Shown: positions 20,690 through 31,190 of the stretch, piece by piece
Position numbering within the stretch: position 1 is the first letter of the stretch
Layout of the letters: each line of letters begins with the position of its first letter
Assembly (NCBI RefSeq): GCF_028583425.1
Contig: NC_072805.1
Location: 18,052,001-18,116,000, forward strand
DNA length: 64,000 bases
Reading direction: 5' to 3'
Source of the DNA: Eublepharis macularius
Taxonomy: Eukaryota > Chordata > Lepidosauria > Squamata > Eublepharidae
Program-made: the position numbers and the translations under genes
Notes under the pieces: generated by a model
Seen by the model: the letters and a program-made list of their open reading frames with translations, nothing else
The model's database searches: none
Told to the model about the DNA's origin: nothing

Positions 20690-21320
20690 CTCTAACCTCC
20701 TGATGGAGCTTGAAGATCTCTCAGAATTACAACTGATCTCCAAATGACAGAAAGTTTCTCTACACAATACGCCTGGGTCCATGTTCATCAAGTGCCGGAA
20801 GACGCAATGTTAGCCACTAAAAGTAGTTTTAAAAGACAGAGCCGGCGAATATCACTCTGGAGGGGACGGATTCTCTCACAGCCCTCTGCTGCCTCTGGTG
20901 TGCCAGACTGTCTCCCCTTCCGGAGCCATTGCCCTGCCACCTTTTCTGCTTAAAACTTTGAATTAATAGAGCCTTGGCAGGGCAAAGGCTCCAGAAGGGG
21001 AGAGAGTCCAGTACACCAGAGGCGGTGGAGGGCTGTGAGCGAATCTGTCCCTCCGGAATGATCTCTGCCGGCTCTGTCATTTAAAACTACACGTGCCAGC
21101 TAACATTGCATCTCCCAACACAGGAAGAACACGTGTCAGAAGTCTTGTGTACAGAGACTCACAGATCATTTCCCTTGGAGAAAATGACAGCTCTCAAGAG
21201 TGGACTCTATGACATGATACCTTGGTGAGGTCCCTCCCTTCCCAAACCCTCCCCTCCCCGGGGCTCCATTCCCAAATCTCCAGGAATTTCACAAGCCAGA
21301 ACTGCCAACTCTAGCCACGA
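20690..21320 (+). mobile_element. hAT-type MITE (TAGGGTTGCCA family) split by a foldback
   Basis: The left half (CCTCCTGATGGAGCTTGAAG, AATTACAACTGATCTCCAAA) stops near 20745. The right half resumes near 21165 (CCCTTGGAGAAAATGACAGC, AATCTCCAGGAATTTCACAA, CTGCCAACTCTAG). The order and content match the complete copy at 10493 once the middle is removed. Confidence 0.7.
20752..21158. mobile_element. foldback element (TCTCTACACAA termini), nested
   Basis: Arms of about 200 bp are inverse to each other. Both carry GCAATGTTAGC, AGACAGAGCCGGC, CACAGCCCTC and CAGGGCAAAGGC/GCCATTGCCCTG, and the ends are TCTCTACACAA and its inverse. Related but shorter sequences are at 25276 and 43822. Confidence 0.7.
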
Positions 21321-21478
21321 TCCTCAGCAAGTCCTTCCTCTCGCTTCAGGCAACAAATACCCCAATTGTTATCAGCTGTTCTTCACACCAAATACAGTCC
21401 AAAGGGATGCAGAGTTTCCCCTTCCCTGCGGTCTCATGGAAAACTCTCTGCCTTTCCCATGCTATTTCCCTCTGCTGT

Positions 21479-21675
21479 AGGGTGGCCAACATCCAGGCGG
21501 GGCCCAGAGTTCTCCCAGAATGATGACTGATCTTCAGTCCCCAGACATCAGTTCCCCTAGAGAGAAATGGCAGCTTCAGACGGAGGTCTCAATGGCATCA
21601 CTTCCCTACTGAGCTCCCTCCCAAACTCTGCCCCCCAATCTCCAGGAATATGTCACCCTGGAGCTTGCAACCCTA
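21479..21675 (+). mobile_element. hAT-type MITE, TAGGGTTGCCA family
   Basis: TAGGGTGGCCAACATCCAGG, then AATCTCCAGGAATATGTCAC, ending CTTGCAACCCTA. Diverged copy. Confidence 0.75.
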
Positions 21676-22029
21676 TTGCTGCTGTTGCTACAGGTAATGC
21701 CATGAAGCTTCTTTATACAGAGTCCAGTTGCCCCACCAGGATCAGTATGGTCCACTACAACATATAGCAGCTGTGCAGAGTTCCAGAAGGCAAAGGTCTT
21801 TCCCAAGATGTGCTACTGGCAAGACTTTAACAGGAGAAGCCAGGGATCACAGCCGAGGCATTCTTTATGCAAAGCACATGTTCAGATGTTGCGCGTTGCT
21901 TCCCCCTCCGGTTATGGCTCCATCTTTTTTGCACAGTAAATATCCCTGGGTGAGACAGTGACAGCACTAGAGTTGCGGAAGCTCTTCTACTGCCCAGCTG
22001 CCCAGCATCCTCTTCCACTTGTGTGTTTA
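21676..22029. other. unassigned non-coding DNA
   Basis: No feature recognised. Confidence 0.4.
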
Positions 22030-22034
22030 CTTCC

Positions 22035-22440
22035 TGGCCAGGGCTAGGGATCACATTCCCCCGGTGGGAGCGGGGGAACCCCTGCTTTCACCCTGCACCC
22101 CCCGCCACCACTCACTTGGCCAGTGGGGGAGAAGGGCGTGGGAACGGGCCTCCTGGAGGCGGCATGACAATTCGCCACCACTCCAAGAGCGCATGCACAC
22201 TTTGCAGTGGGATGACTTGGGCCCCAAACGGGTCGAACTGGGCCCGTTTGAGGCCCAAATCAGCCTGTTGTGAAATGCGTGCATGCTGCATAATGACGTC
22301 ACCTGGAAGTGATATCAAAGTGATGTCATGGTCCAGGCGCAGGGCCATGTGCGCGAAAGGAACATACTGGTGACACAACAAAGGTACGCGCCAGGTCCCC
22401 AGCCTCCTGCCAGGACGGTAAGGGGACCTGGCAACCCTAT
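22035..22440. mobile_element. hAT-like element, TAGGATTGCCAGGTCCCC family
   Basis: The right end GGGGACCTGGCAACCCTA is the inverse of the left end of the copy at 41116. Shared interior: ATAATGACGTCACCTGGAAG, AAGTGATGTCATGG and GAGGCCCAAATCAGCC. The left end is uncertain (CTAGGGATCACATTCCC). The overlapping frames on both strands are mirror artefacts of a GC-rich element. Confidence 0.6.
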
Positions 22441-23977
22441 TGGCCACACCAGGTCGGATCCTCCGCTGGACTGCCCAAAACTTGTCCATGTTTACGTTAT
22501 TATCACACAGAGCAAGCCTGAACCTTCATAGATGGACAGTTTTAGCTTGCATATGGGACCTTGATTCTGTTATGTGATGCAACTAACCTTTTTCTTTAAG
22601 GACCCAAAAAACCTGGGCCAAATGCCCTGCCCTGTTGTGGAGCCCCAGCTAAAGAAGCCCTACCCTTATATGTGCAATTACAACACAGACAGATCTGAAC
22701 TCCCGGAGAATTCTCCTGAAACGTCGCAATGTATTACCATGAAGCTTGCACAGACAGGATGTACCAGAGGGCCGTTCTTAGAAGGATCTCTGGGTTCCAT
22801 TTGGACTTCCTGCTTTGGGCCTCCAAATGCCTTGCTAGGGACTGAGAAACCAACTTATACTGGCTAAGCATTTTTTTATTTTTATGATTTCTTAGCAAAC
22901 AAGGGTGTGCCCTCTGAAGTATAGTTATGTGTGAAAAGCAGTGGGTGTGGTGGCACTGGCAGTTGAAAGCATCTGGAAGGGTTCTGCCAGGGCACGTATT
23001 TATATCACTCAGATTCTGCCAGGAGAGGGGAGGCATGGAGCATTCTGCACCTGTTCTGCTGTACACTAAGTTTTTAAAATCAATATTGACATTACAATCC
23101 CTGCAGCAATAAAGTGATACAAAAGCTCCCAATGGACCAGGTCAAAAATCTCACTGTTCCGGATAGATAAGACTCCCATCTCTGTTTTCCTATCCTCTAC
23201 CACTTTTGGCAGGAATCACTTTTCCTTACCTTCAAAGATCTCCATCATCACCCGCCCCCCCCCCCCGACTTGCAACTTGCCCACAATCCTCAGCTATACT
23301 CCTCCACTTCTACCATCCTGAGCCAACAGATCATCTTCAGTTTTCATGCAAAACTGCAGCCCCGGCCTCTGAAGTTCCCGCAATTCCATCTCTCACCTTT
23401 CATCTCTCTCTTACAAAGAGATATGAAGCCCCCTCTTACAGAAGTCTATGCAATGCAGATTTGCTGGGAAGAATATCCTGCTGGGTAAACACGTGTGAGA
23501 TAGCAGCAGCCAGGGGATTTACAACTGAATATGTTCTTGTAATATTTTTCCTTAAGCCCAGCCAAAATTAAGGCCTAACTACAGGTTATGTTTCTTCCCA
23601 GGGTCCCTGCAATCCACATTTGCTTGCGAGTTCCCCGCTGGGAACTATATATCCAAGAGCATGTGACCTGATTCAGATCGTAACCAGAGCATGCTAGGAG
23701 AAAGGGTGGCAGTCTTTCCCCTGGGGCTGTTTTCCTGACCCCAAAATGCCACAGGGGCACTATGTGCCCCATTAGGACTTCCTATGGGGTATGCAAAGAT
23801 TTCCCAAGCAAAGCAAATAGTACTGTTTCAAACGGGGGTGGGGATTGGTGGGGGGGGAGAAGCAGCCCCTCCCCATTTAGGCATGCAATTTGTCCACTTG
23901 TAGCAGGTAAACCTCTCCACCTTCTGCCTTTCCCCTTCCCTGGAGAAACTGAGCGGAAGAAAAAATGGGCAGAAATT
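22441..23977. other. unassigned non-coding DNA
   Basis: About 1.5 kb with no exon or repeat recognised. C- and G-runs are near 23255 and 23850. Confidence 0.4.
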
Positions 23978-24134
23978 CCCCCATGTCTCTGTGTTCTTTA
24001 CTAAAGAAATTAGATGAAATTCCTAGAGCATCATCCAGAAGTAACATCACATACTCCTCAAACTCCATCCTTCCCAGGCACTGCCTTCAAAATTTCCCAG
24101 TATTTGCTGAGGTGGTGCAGGCAACCCTATCTGT
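23978..24134 (+). mobile_element. partial hAT-like MITE related to TAGGGTTGCCA family
   Basis: AAATTCCTAGAGCATCATCC, AGTAACATCACATAC, CCAGGCACTGCC and the end GCAGGCAACCCTA. A similar block is at 56965-57060. Confidence 0.5.
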
Positions 24135-24334
24135 GTTTGCTGAGGTCCCAGTACAAATTGAGTTCCCAGCAGGAAACTCACATGCATATGCACACATATG
24201 GTGTCATATGTGTGGTGGACACAGACCTGAACCACAGGACTGGTATTGTTAGAAGAGGCGCACTGAGCGCTGTCCCTTTTCACAGGTTTCAGAGGGGGAC
24301 AAACCAAAGAGTTAGAAAGATAGAGAGGTCAGGG

Positions 24335-24640
24335 CATCTCCTCCTGCACCACATTTCAAATGAATGCATTTTTTTCCTGTCAGCTTTCTACACCGTCCAA
24401 CTTTCACACCCATACATAGTAAAAGGGAATACCATCGTTTGGATTATCTTGATCTTAGTTCCCAGAGAGACATATCCATCTTTAAGGATCTTTTTCAAGC
24501 TCCCTCACAGCTGCTCTTCCGAGTCTCAATCTTCTGATTTCTTCATTGCAATCTCCCTTTTGGTTGATGATTGAGCCAAGGAATAAAAAATCTTGAACTA
24601 TTTCAGTTTCCTCATTCCTTCCTGGATGCAAAGATGATAT
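24335..24640 (-). mobile_element. Bov-B (RTE) LINE fragment
   Basis: The reverse strand encodes the Bov-B RT segment with the motifs VQDFLFLGSIINQKGDC and EEIRRLRLGRAA (24482-24620). This region lies upstream of the WCWRR segment seen at 54670. It is truncated on both sides. Confidence 0.9.
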
Positions 24641-24650
24641 TAACAAACCC

Positions 24651-24948
24651 CACGGCTTTTTTTTCTGGGAAAAGAGGTGGTGGAACTCAGTGGTGGAACT
24701 CAAGACTGCACAATGACATGTCACTTTGGGTCAGCTGGAACAAGGGGGGAGTTTTTTAAGATTTAAATTGCCCTCGGTGAAAATGGTCACATGGCTGGTG
24801 GCCCCGCCCCCATCTCAGCTCAGCAGCGTGGAAGGCAATCTAAACTCCCCTGTCTGGAGATCAGGGGGCGGAGCCACCGGCCATGTGACCATTTTTAAGA
24901 GGTGCCAGAACTCCGTTCCACAGCGTTCCTGCTGAAAAAAAAGCCCTG
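24651..24948. mobile_element. hAT-type MITE, CAGGGCTTTTTTTC family, perfect 8-bp TSD
   Basis: The ends are CACGGCTTTTTTTTCTGGG and CTGAAAAAAAAGCCCTG. A perfect ACAAACCC duplication lies at 24643-24650 and 24949-24956. It inserted directly beside the Bov-B fragment. Confidence 0.92.
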
Positions 24949-24965
24949 ACAAACCCTCTGAATTC

Positions 24966-25270
24966 TGGTTGTTGTGGGTTTTCCAGACTGTATTGCCGTG
25001 GTCTTGGCATTGTAGTTCCTGACGTTTCACCAGCAGCTGTGGCTGGCATCTTCAGAGGTGTAGCACCAAAAGACAGAGATCTCTCAGTGTCAACACTGAG
25101 AGTGACACTGACACTGAGAGATCTCTGTCTTTTGGTGCTACACCTCTGAAGATGCCAGCCACAGCTGCTGGCGAAACATCAGGAACTACAATGCCAAGAC
25201 CACGGCAATACAGCCCGGAAAACCCACAACAACCATCGTTCTCCGGCCGTGAAAGCCTTCGACAATACCT
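24966..25270. mobile_element. head-to-head Penelope-like element ends with hammerhead-like core
   Basis: Two copies of one unit face each other. The unit reads CTGAAGATGCCAGCCACAGC, then TGCTGGCGAAAC, then GGAACTACAATGCC and CAATACAGCCCGGAAAAC. The minus arm is about 24966-25070 and the plus arm about 25105-25270, with GAGAGATCTCTGTCTTTTGG inverted in the middle. CUGAAGA fits the CUGANGA box, GCCAGC/GCTGGC forms stem II, and GAAA follows. Penelope-like retroelements are known to carry such motifs; the assignment is from that resemblance. A second copy is at 47494. Confidence 0.6.
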
Positions 25271-25275
25271 CTGAA

Positions 25276-25450
25276 TTCTCTCTGCTGGGACTGTCTTTTT
25301 AAACTACCCTCCTGTAGAATGGTGAAATTGACAGAGCCTTCTGCTCTGTCTTTTTAAACTACGCTTCCCAGCTAACATTGCGTCTCCCTTCACTTGAGCA
25401 TCCCCATGCAAAATGTCTCATATAGAGAGACTCTGTGACCTAACCTGAAG
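25276..25450. mobile_element. partial foldback element related to 20752
   Basis: GACTGTCTTTTTAAACTACC, GACAGAGCC and CCAGCTAACATTGCGTCTCCC match one arm of the 20752 element; it ends TAGAGAGACTC. Confidence 0.55.
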
Positions 25451-25486
25451 ATGATTTTGAGAGGGGTTTTTAAGGCTGGTAAGAGC

Positions 25487-25690
25487 CCCATGGCGCAGAG
25501 TGTGAAGCAGCAGTACTGCAGCCCAAGCTCTGCTCAGGACCTGAGTTCAATCCTGGCGGAAGCCGGGTTCAAATAGCCGGCTCAAGGTTGACTCAGCCTT
25601 CCATCCTTCCGAGGTCGGCAAAATGAGTACCCAGTTTCCTGGGGGTAAAGTGTAGGTGACTGGGGAAGGCAACAGCAAACCAAACCAGAT
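25487..25690 (+). mobile_element. Sauria SINE, 3'-truncated
   Basis: GAGCCCCATGGCGCAGAGTG, GAGTTCAATCCTGGCGG, GACTCAGCCTTCCATCCTTC and GGTGACTGGGGAAGGCAA follow the order of 9706. The Bov-B-like tail is absent. Confidence 0.88.
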
Positions 25691-25969
25691 TTCAGAACAG
25701 AGGAGTGAGGGAGGGGGTAACATTCTGAGCAAGATTTAAAATCCTGGTTTCTGATATATGAAAGATAAAATTGGGAAAAAAAGTGTATTTTAAGTAGATT
25801 TGATATCATTACTTTTTTGGGTAGTTCATAGCAACTACAACAACACTAATCAATACAGACACTGTCTTGTATTTCGAGGAGAGGCATTTTTGCCTTTGAC
25901 ATGCACACTTTTATACAGAGACCTGGTGCTGATGTTGCAGACCTGGCATTTATGAAAGGTTCTGTCTTA
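25691..25969. other. unassigned spacer
   Basis: No feature recognised. Confidence 0.4.
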
Positions 25970-26156
25970 GAGCCAAGCTACCAGTGACGAATGACACTTG
26001 CCTGGCAAGTGAACAGACTCGCGTGGATTCCTCCCTGTTCACTTGCACTCCACTTGATCAAGTGGAGTGCAAGTGAATGGCAAGTGAACAGGGAGGAATC
26101 CACGCGAGTCTGTTCACTTGCCAGGCAAGTGTCATTCGTCACGTGTAGCTTGGCTC
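25970..26156. mobile_element. foldback MITE, AGCCAAGCTACAAGTGACG family (TSD TTA)
   Basis: The inverted termini are GAGCCAAGCTACCAGTGACG and CACGTGTAGCTTGGCTC. Direct TTA lies at 25967-25969 and 26157-26159. The inner arms are nearly perfect around CAAGTGAACAG and CTCGCGTGGATTCC. Confidence 0.9.
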
Positions 26157-26489
26157 TTACTTGATCGTCCTCTGATCACAGTGACTTTACATGGGACTGA
26201 AAAAATGGCAGCAGCCAGTGGCATCAGAGTGGGCAGAAGAGCATCCATATGTCCCTTCCTTGGGCCACTCACTGCCACTTCCCTACCATCACCGCTCTTC
26301 CCCTCCCTGAGCAGTAGTCACACTGATACCAGAGGAAGAGGTGAATGTCTTCCAGAATTGTATGCCTGGTTAACATTTCTAATTTTAAAATAAAGTATTG
26401 CATGCCGTGTAGAACAGCGTTTCCCCAGCTTCAGATAATCAGGGCCTCCTTTCTTTTCTGAATTATAATTAGACTACTTCTGGCTTACA
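26157..26489. other. unassigned non-coding DNA
   Basis: No feature recognised. Confidence 0.4.
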
Positions 26490-26705
26490 TAGCCTTGAGC
26501 TGGATAGCCCAGGTGAGCCAACTCTCGTCAGAGCTCAGAAGCTAAGCAGGGCTGGCCTTGGTTAGTAATTGGATGGGAGACCACCAACGAAGACCAGGGT
26601 TGCAGAGACAAGCAATGGCAAACCACCTCTGATAGTCTGTTGCCAAGAAAACCCCACTAGGGATTGCCGTAAGTCAGCTATGACTTGAGGACACTATACA
26701 CGCAC
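26490..26705 (+). mobile_element. 5S-rRNA-derived SINE
   Basis: The head retains the 5S segment: CTCGTCAGAGCTCAGAAGC, TAAGCAGGGCTGGCC, TTGGTTAGTAATTGGATGGG. The tail reads CAATGGCAAACCACCTCTGA, then GTCAGCTATGACTTGAGGAC. The fit to the 5S internal control region is clear, but the flanks and terminator are not those of a 5S gene. Confidence 0.92.
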
Positions 26706-27660
26706 ACAGGCTTACATGCTAAGAGGTTTTGAGTGTGGAACAGTAAGAATGGCCTGTCTTCAGAGGAGCCCTCTCCACATTCAAGTTTCTCCAGGAGTTA
26801 CTCCTCTTCTTAATAGGAGGCAAGCCCCAAACAGAGGGACAACAGGCAGCCTCCTCAGCAAACAAGCCATTCTGCTGCGTTCCTGTAGCAACAGTGAGTG
26901 AATGCTGCATTTGATTCAGAGTTGAGGCAGAACTGGCCAATCCAGGAGGAGATGGCAAGTAAATGACAAAGCTGGGGCAGAGACTCATACAGAGACACAT
27001 CACTTCTGTATATGGGTGCTTTGCGTGCACAAGTGTGTTTAATGTTATGTAGTTCTTTTAACTTCCTAGTATGCAGTTTGGAAGTGTTGAAGCAGCATAG
27101 TCAGGAATTTCCACACCCCACCCTATCCCACCTCCTTTAAAGACTGCATTCCATATGGAGAAGAGCCAAGAGAACAAACACGGACCGTCACAACTGCTGC
27201 ATTTTGTCCTGTTCCCACTCAGAGCTCATGTGACTGCCCTGCATGATAGCCTGAATGTTCCAGCTTTGCTTTATCATGTTCAGAAGAAAGTGAGCAGCAG
27301 GACGGAGGTCTTTTTTGCATCTTATTCTCTCTCCTTTTTTGCAGCTCTGGTCCTGGTTCTGTAGCGTGGAAACAAGACTCTCTCCAAGTATAACCAGATG
27401 AACTGGAGCTGCTGTGGCTCTTCATTTCATCAAGACCTAGGTTACTGATTAACTTGCAGCGTCAGGCACTCAAAGGACTTAACCCGCTGCAGCAAGTGGC
27501 TCCTGGTTATGTCCTCTGCAAACGTGCACAATATCATTTCTCCAACATTCTCAGTAAAGAAAAGGCTGCATGCTTCATTATTCGAGGAAGTGCAGCAGTG
27601 TGGAATGGTCCTCCTGTGCTTGGATGGGCAAAAGTGGGTGGATTAGCAATATTCTAAATG
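26706..27660. other. unassigned non-coding DNA
   Basis: No repeat or exon recognised in about 950 bp. Confidence 0.4.
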
Positions 27661-27668
27661 GTTCTGGC

Positions 27669-28090
27669 CAGGGGTCATTTCGTAGAAAAAGAGCTGGAGG
27701 GACTCATTAGCATATGCCACACCCCTTGCCATCACCAGAAATGTGTCATTAGCATAACTGATTTACATATGCCACACCCCCTGACATCACTTATCCTGGC
27801 TGTTTTGGACCCAATCCTGGCCATTCAGGGCCGAAATTGGGCCCAAAATGGCAAAAAGGGGCTGAAAACGGACAAAAAGGGGCCCAAAAGGGTCAAGATT
27901 GGGCCGCTGCTGAGCGGGAGAGTGATCCACCACCCGTCAGAGGCCCGATATGGGCCGTTTCAGCCCCAATCCACGCCGAAACAGGCCCAAAATGGCCGAA
28001 AGTCAGGTGGGTGGGGCCACCTGTCATGTGACCTATTTGGGGAACTTCCAGAACTGCGTTCCTGCGTATCTTCTCCCATAATGAGCCCTG
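27669..28090 (+). mobile_element. non-autonomous hAT-type element (CAGGGGTCATTT family)
   Basis: It starts CAGGGGTCATTTCGTAGAAA and ends ATGAGCCCTG. The 8-mers GTTCTGGC (27661-27668) and CTTCTGGC (28091-28098) match at 7 of 8. The overlapping 192-codon plus-strand frame (27658-28236) is a by-product of the GC-rich repeat, not a gene. Confidence 0.88.
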
Positions 28091-28179
28091 CTTCTGGCAT
28101 TAGATATGAGTTATGTATTATGGAGCACACAGACTGGGCTCAGGGCCCTCCCACAAATTGGGCCCAAAGTACCCCACTA

Positions 28180-28310
28180 AGGTTGGGGGTGGAGCTTGGG
28201 GTGGGTGGGGTTTGGGGAGAGGAGGGATCTCAGTGAGGTATAATGCCATAGAGCCAACCCTCCAAAGCAGCCATTTTCTCCAGGGGAACTGATCTATGTA
28301 GGTAAGTTAC
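28180..28310 (-). mobile_element. partial hAT MITE, TAGGGTTGCCA family
   Basis: GGTATAATGCCATAGAGCC and CATTTTCTCCAGGGGAACTG are interior blocks of the family in reverse orientation. The termini are missing. Confidence 0.6.
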
Positions 28311-28712
28311 AGTTAGCAATGTGTTACAGTTAGAAGTGAAGTTGCGGGCTCTCCTCAAACGGGTCCAGCTGGGGACTATGTCAAGGCAGGAAAATGGCAT
28401 GGGGTGGGAGGAAGAAGCTCCTTCTCTTCAAGTGCCACTGATAGTCACAATCCAAACTGGGTACCTAACACAGAGGAAAAGAGAATTCACACCTCATTGT
28501 TGATGGGGACTCCAGACCCAATCTGTGACCCCTGTCAGGTGTCAATAAGGAAAGGGCTGCAATAACAAGAAGAAAAACGACACAATGAAAAAACATCACG
28601 TAAAATCAGCCCTGAATTGTTACATTTTTTTACCCATCCCTCCAAGGGGCTTAGGTTAGCATACATACTGCTTGTCACCTTTCCCATACAACATTTAATT
28701 CTAACAACCCTG
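28311..28712. other. unassigned spacer
   Basis: No feature recognised. Confidence 0.4.
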
Positions 28713-28963
28713 TAGGGTTACCAACTCTGGCTTTGGATAATGCTGGAGATCTGGGAGTTGTGCCTGAGGCAGGAAGAGGAGGAGCTCAGTGAGGATGTGA
28801 GGTCATTCTAGGGCATGTTTCTCTCAGATTCTATGGTATACCATAGAGTACACCATACAGTCTACCCTCCAAAGCTGCCATTTCCTCCAGTTGAACTATT
28901 CTCTGTAGTCTGGAGATCAGTTGTAAACCTTGGAGAACTGGTGGTTGGTATAACCCTACAACC
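28713..28963 (-). mobile_element. hAT-type MITE, TAGGGTTGCCA family
   Basis: It starts TAGGGTTACCAACTCTGGC and ends TTGGTATAACCCTA. The flanking 8-mers CAACCCTG and CAACCGTA match at 6 of 8. Reverse orientation relative to 10493. Confidence 0.75.
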
Positions 28964-30165
28964 GTATGAGATAGGGCTCAGAGAATGACTGGGTTACTCA
29001 GTACGGTTGCTAGGTGAGTGATGGAGGAGGTAAACTTGCAGTGTGTGTGTGGGGGGGGGGAGTGATCAGCATCCCTAGCATGATGACACCACTTCCAGTG
29101 TGCCTCAGAAGTTATGTCATCATGCCAAGGGTAACACTCCCAGTATTTGGCCAAAACTATGGTTTATACAATGTCACTGGACTCTAGGGCATCACAGCTC
29201 TGGTCTCTTCCCCAAAGGCCACCTCTCTCGGCACTGCCCCCAAATCTCCAGGAATTTCCCAACCCAGAGTTGGTAACTGTATCTGCAAGGGTTTGGGGAG
29301 TAGACCATATGACTGATAGGGGCACTATCTCTTGTTCTCCATTTCCTCAGCTAGCTCTGGGTATGTCGAGCGAATGTGGTATAAGAGAAACGAGGAGTCC
29401 ACAATCTTGTTGAATCCACGAACAACTTTGGAGTTTTGAGGACAGAGAGTGGGGATTAGGATCAATAACAAAAAGCTGCAAGATATGATGGAGTTATCTG
29501 TTTCTGAACAGGTGTTCCCTGCAGGAACAAAGAATAACGCGCTCAGAAGTACCTCTTACTCCAGTGAGGTGGAGGAAAATCAGAACTGGCCCTTTGCTTT
29601 GGGAAAGATGCTTTATTGAAGAAGCAAGCACAGCCTTGGGACTCTCTCGGTTAGAGTACTGCCCTTGGAAGAAATGCATTCACCGTGGTTTGGAGATCAT
29701 TGTAATTCTAGAAAACTCCAGGCCCCACCTACAGGTTATCAACTAGAGGTATGACTGAGAAATTTTTCATTTCCATTTCAAATCCAGGGTGTTTGAACAA
29801 ACTATTGATATTGATATTTTCCTGGTGGGGTGCTGCTGGTTCAGCTCAAATCCATTTTTTTTTTTGTTATCATGAATTTCAGCCCCATTCTTTGCAATGA
29901 GACCTTTGAGGCACCAAGATACACATTCCCCCCTAAACAGTCTACTCAGATGTAAGTCCCATTTTATTCAATAATAATTCAATCCCAGATAAGTGTCTTT
30001 AGGATTGCATCCTATGACTGAACTCTTCCAGGGCTTTTATTAAGTTCGATTGGTTGAACAAACCAGTTGCACCTCGCTCAGCGGCACTTTTCCTTACTGC
30101 AACTGACCGTCCAAGTGCCCTGATGGGGGTGGGGGAAACAAAGCAGTGCTTGGGTACTGCTGAGA
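28964..30165. other. unassigned, with G-run and TAGGATTGCA remnants
   Basis: There is a GT/G-rich tract at about 29040-29060, a CACTTCC remnant near 29090, and a 'gtctttaggattgcatcc' repeat remnant near 30000. No exon recognised. Confidence 0.4.
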
Positions 30166-30410
30166 GCAAGTTTGGTGTAGTGGTTAAGAGCGCGGGACTC
30201 TAATCTGGAGAACCGGGTCTGATTCCCCACTCCTCCGCTTGAAGCCAGCTGGGTGACCTTGGGTCACTCACAGCTTCTAGGAGCTCTCTCAGCCCCACCC
30301 ACATCACAGGGTGTTTATTGTTGTGGAGATAATAATTACATAGTTTGTAAATGCTCAGAGTGGGTAGTAAGTCATCCTGAATAGCGGTATATAAATCGAT
30401 TATTATTATT
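30166..30410 (+). mobile_element. MIR/CORE-type SINE
   Basis: The tRNA-like head GTTTGGTGTAGTGGTTAAGA and GTCTGATTCCCCACTCC are followed by the core CTGGGTGACCTTGGGTCACTC and the tail GTCATCCTGAATAGCGGTAT. The head and core closely resemble MIR-type SINEs. It ends in an ATT-rich microsatellite. Confidence 0.85.
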
Positions 30411-30486
30411 ATATATTATATATTATATATTATATATTATATATTATATATTATATATTATATACTACTACTACTACTACTACTAT
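30398..30486 (+). repeat. compound microsatellite (ATT / ATATT / CTA)
   Basis: ATT units pass into a run of ATATT-type units and then (CTA)n. It lies at the SINE 3' end and probably grew from its tail. Confidence 0.9.
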
Positions 30487-30490
30487 TAGC

Positions 30491-30770
30491 AGGGCTTTTT
30501 CCTGGTAAAAGAGGTGGTGGAACTTAGTGGGTTGCCAGCACAGGGGGCAACTCCTGGCGGGAGGTGGTGCCCCTGGTACCACATGCATGCGCGCAAAGTG
30601 CACACACCCTCCCAGGACCGCACAATGATGTCACTTTGGGTCAGCTGGAACAAGGGGGGAAGTTTTTAAAAGTTTAAATTGCCCTCGGTGGAAATGGTCA
30701 CATGGCCGGTGGTCCCGCCCCCTGATCTCCAGACAGAGGGGAGTTTAGATTGCCCTCCGCACCACTGGCA
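30491..30770 (+). mobile_element. hAT-type MITE, CAGGGCTTTTTTTC family, one arm
   Basis: It starts CAGGGCTTTTTCCTGGTAAA. GGTCACATGGCCGGTGG and GATTGCCCTCCGC follow. The inverse right arm and terminus are missing, so this copy is truncated near 30765. Confidence 0.8.
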
Positions 30771-30894
30771 GTAATTTCTGGCTTCCTTTGTTGTTTTGCA
30801 TGCCCCTATTATGAACCCTACTCGCAGGGAAAGAGGGGCAAAGAATGCATGCCATCATTTCTTTACAGTACAAAGAAGAAGTTGACCTTCTCCA

Positions 30895-31190
30895 GATATG
30901 AACTTTGGTGGCTGATTGTAAGAGACAGGTCAGGAAGGGATGAGCCAGAGCTCGGTCCTTGTGGACTTTATGTGCCCAAGTTAACGCCGATCTCCACTTT
31001 GGGGTCAGGAAGGAATTTTCCTCCAGACCAGATTGGCTAGGGAGCCTGGAGGTGTTTTGTCTTCTTCTGAGCACTGAACAGGGGTCACTGGGGAGTGGGG
31101 GGGAGGGGGTAGCTGTGAATTTCCTGCATTGTGCAGGGGGCTGGACTAGATGACCCTTGGGATCCTTTACACCTCTATGATTCTATGATA
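30895..31190 (+). mobile_element. CR1 LINE 3' end
   Basis: GGAAGGAATTTTCCTCCAGAC, GGGGTCACTGGGGAG and GGCTGGACTAGATGACCCTTG end in CTCTATGATTCTATGA. The terminal ATTCTATGA is characteristic of CR1. 5'-truncated, as is usual. Confidence 0.9.

Noticed and set aside
24861-25049. Recurring peptide MPATAAGETSGT... as a conserved small protein (also at 47322 and 47610)
   Set aside because: It is the translation of a repeat end that occurs head to head; recurrence is explained by the retroelement.
26490-26610. A functional 5S rRNA gene
   Set aside because: Only the internal region fits 5S rRNA, the sequence passes into a SINE tail, and no T-run terminator follows.
27658-28236. A 192-codon plus-strand protein gene
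   Set aside because: It lies over a non-autonomous hAT element with three copies in the window; the frame reflects GC-rich repeat units.
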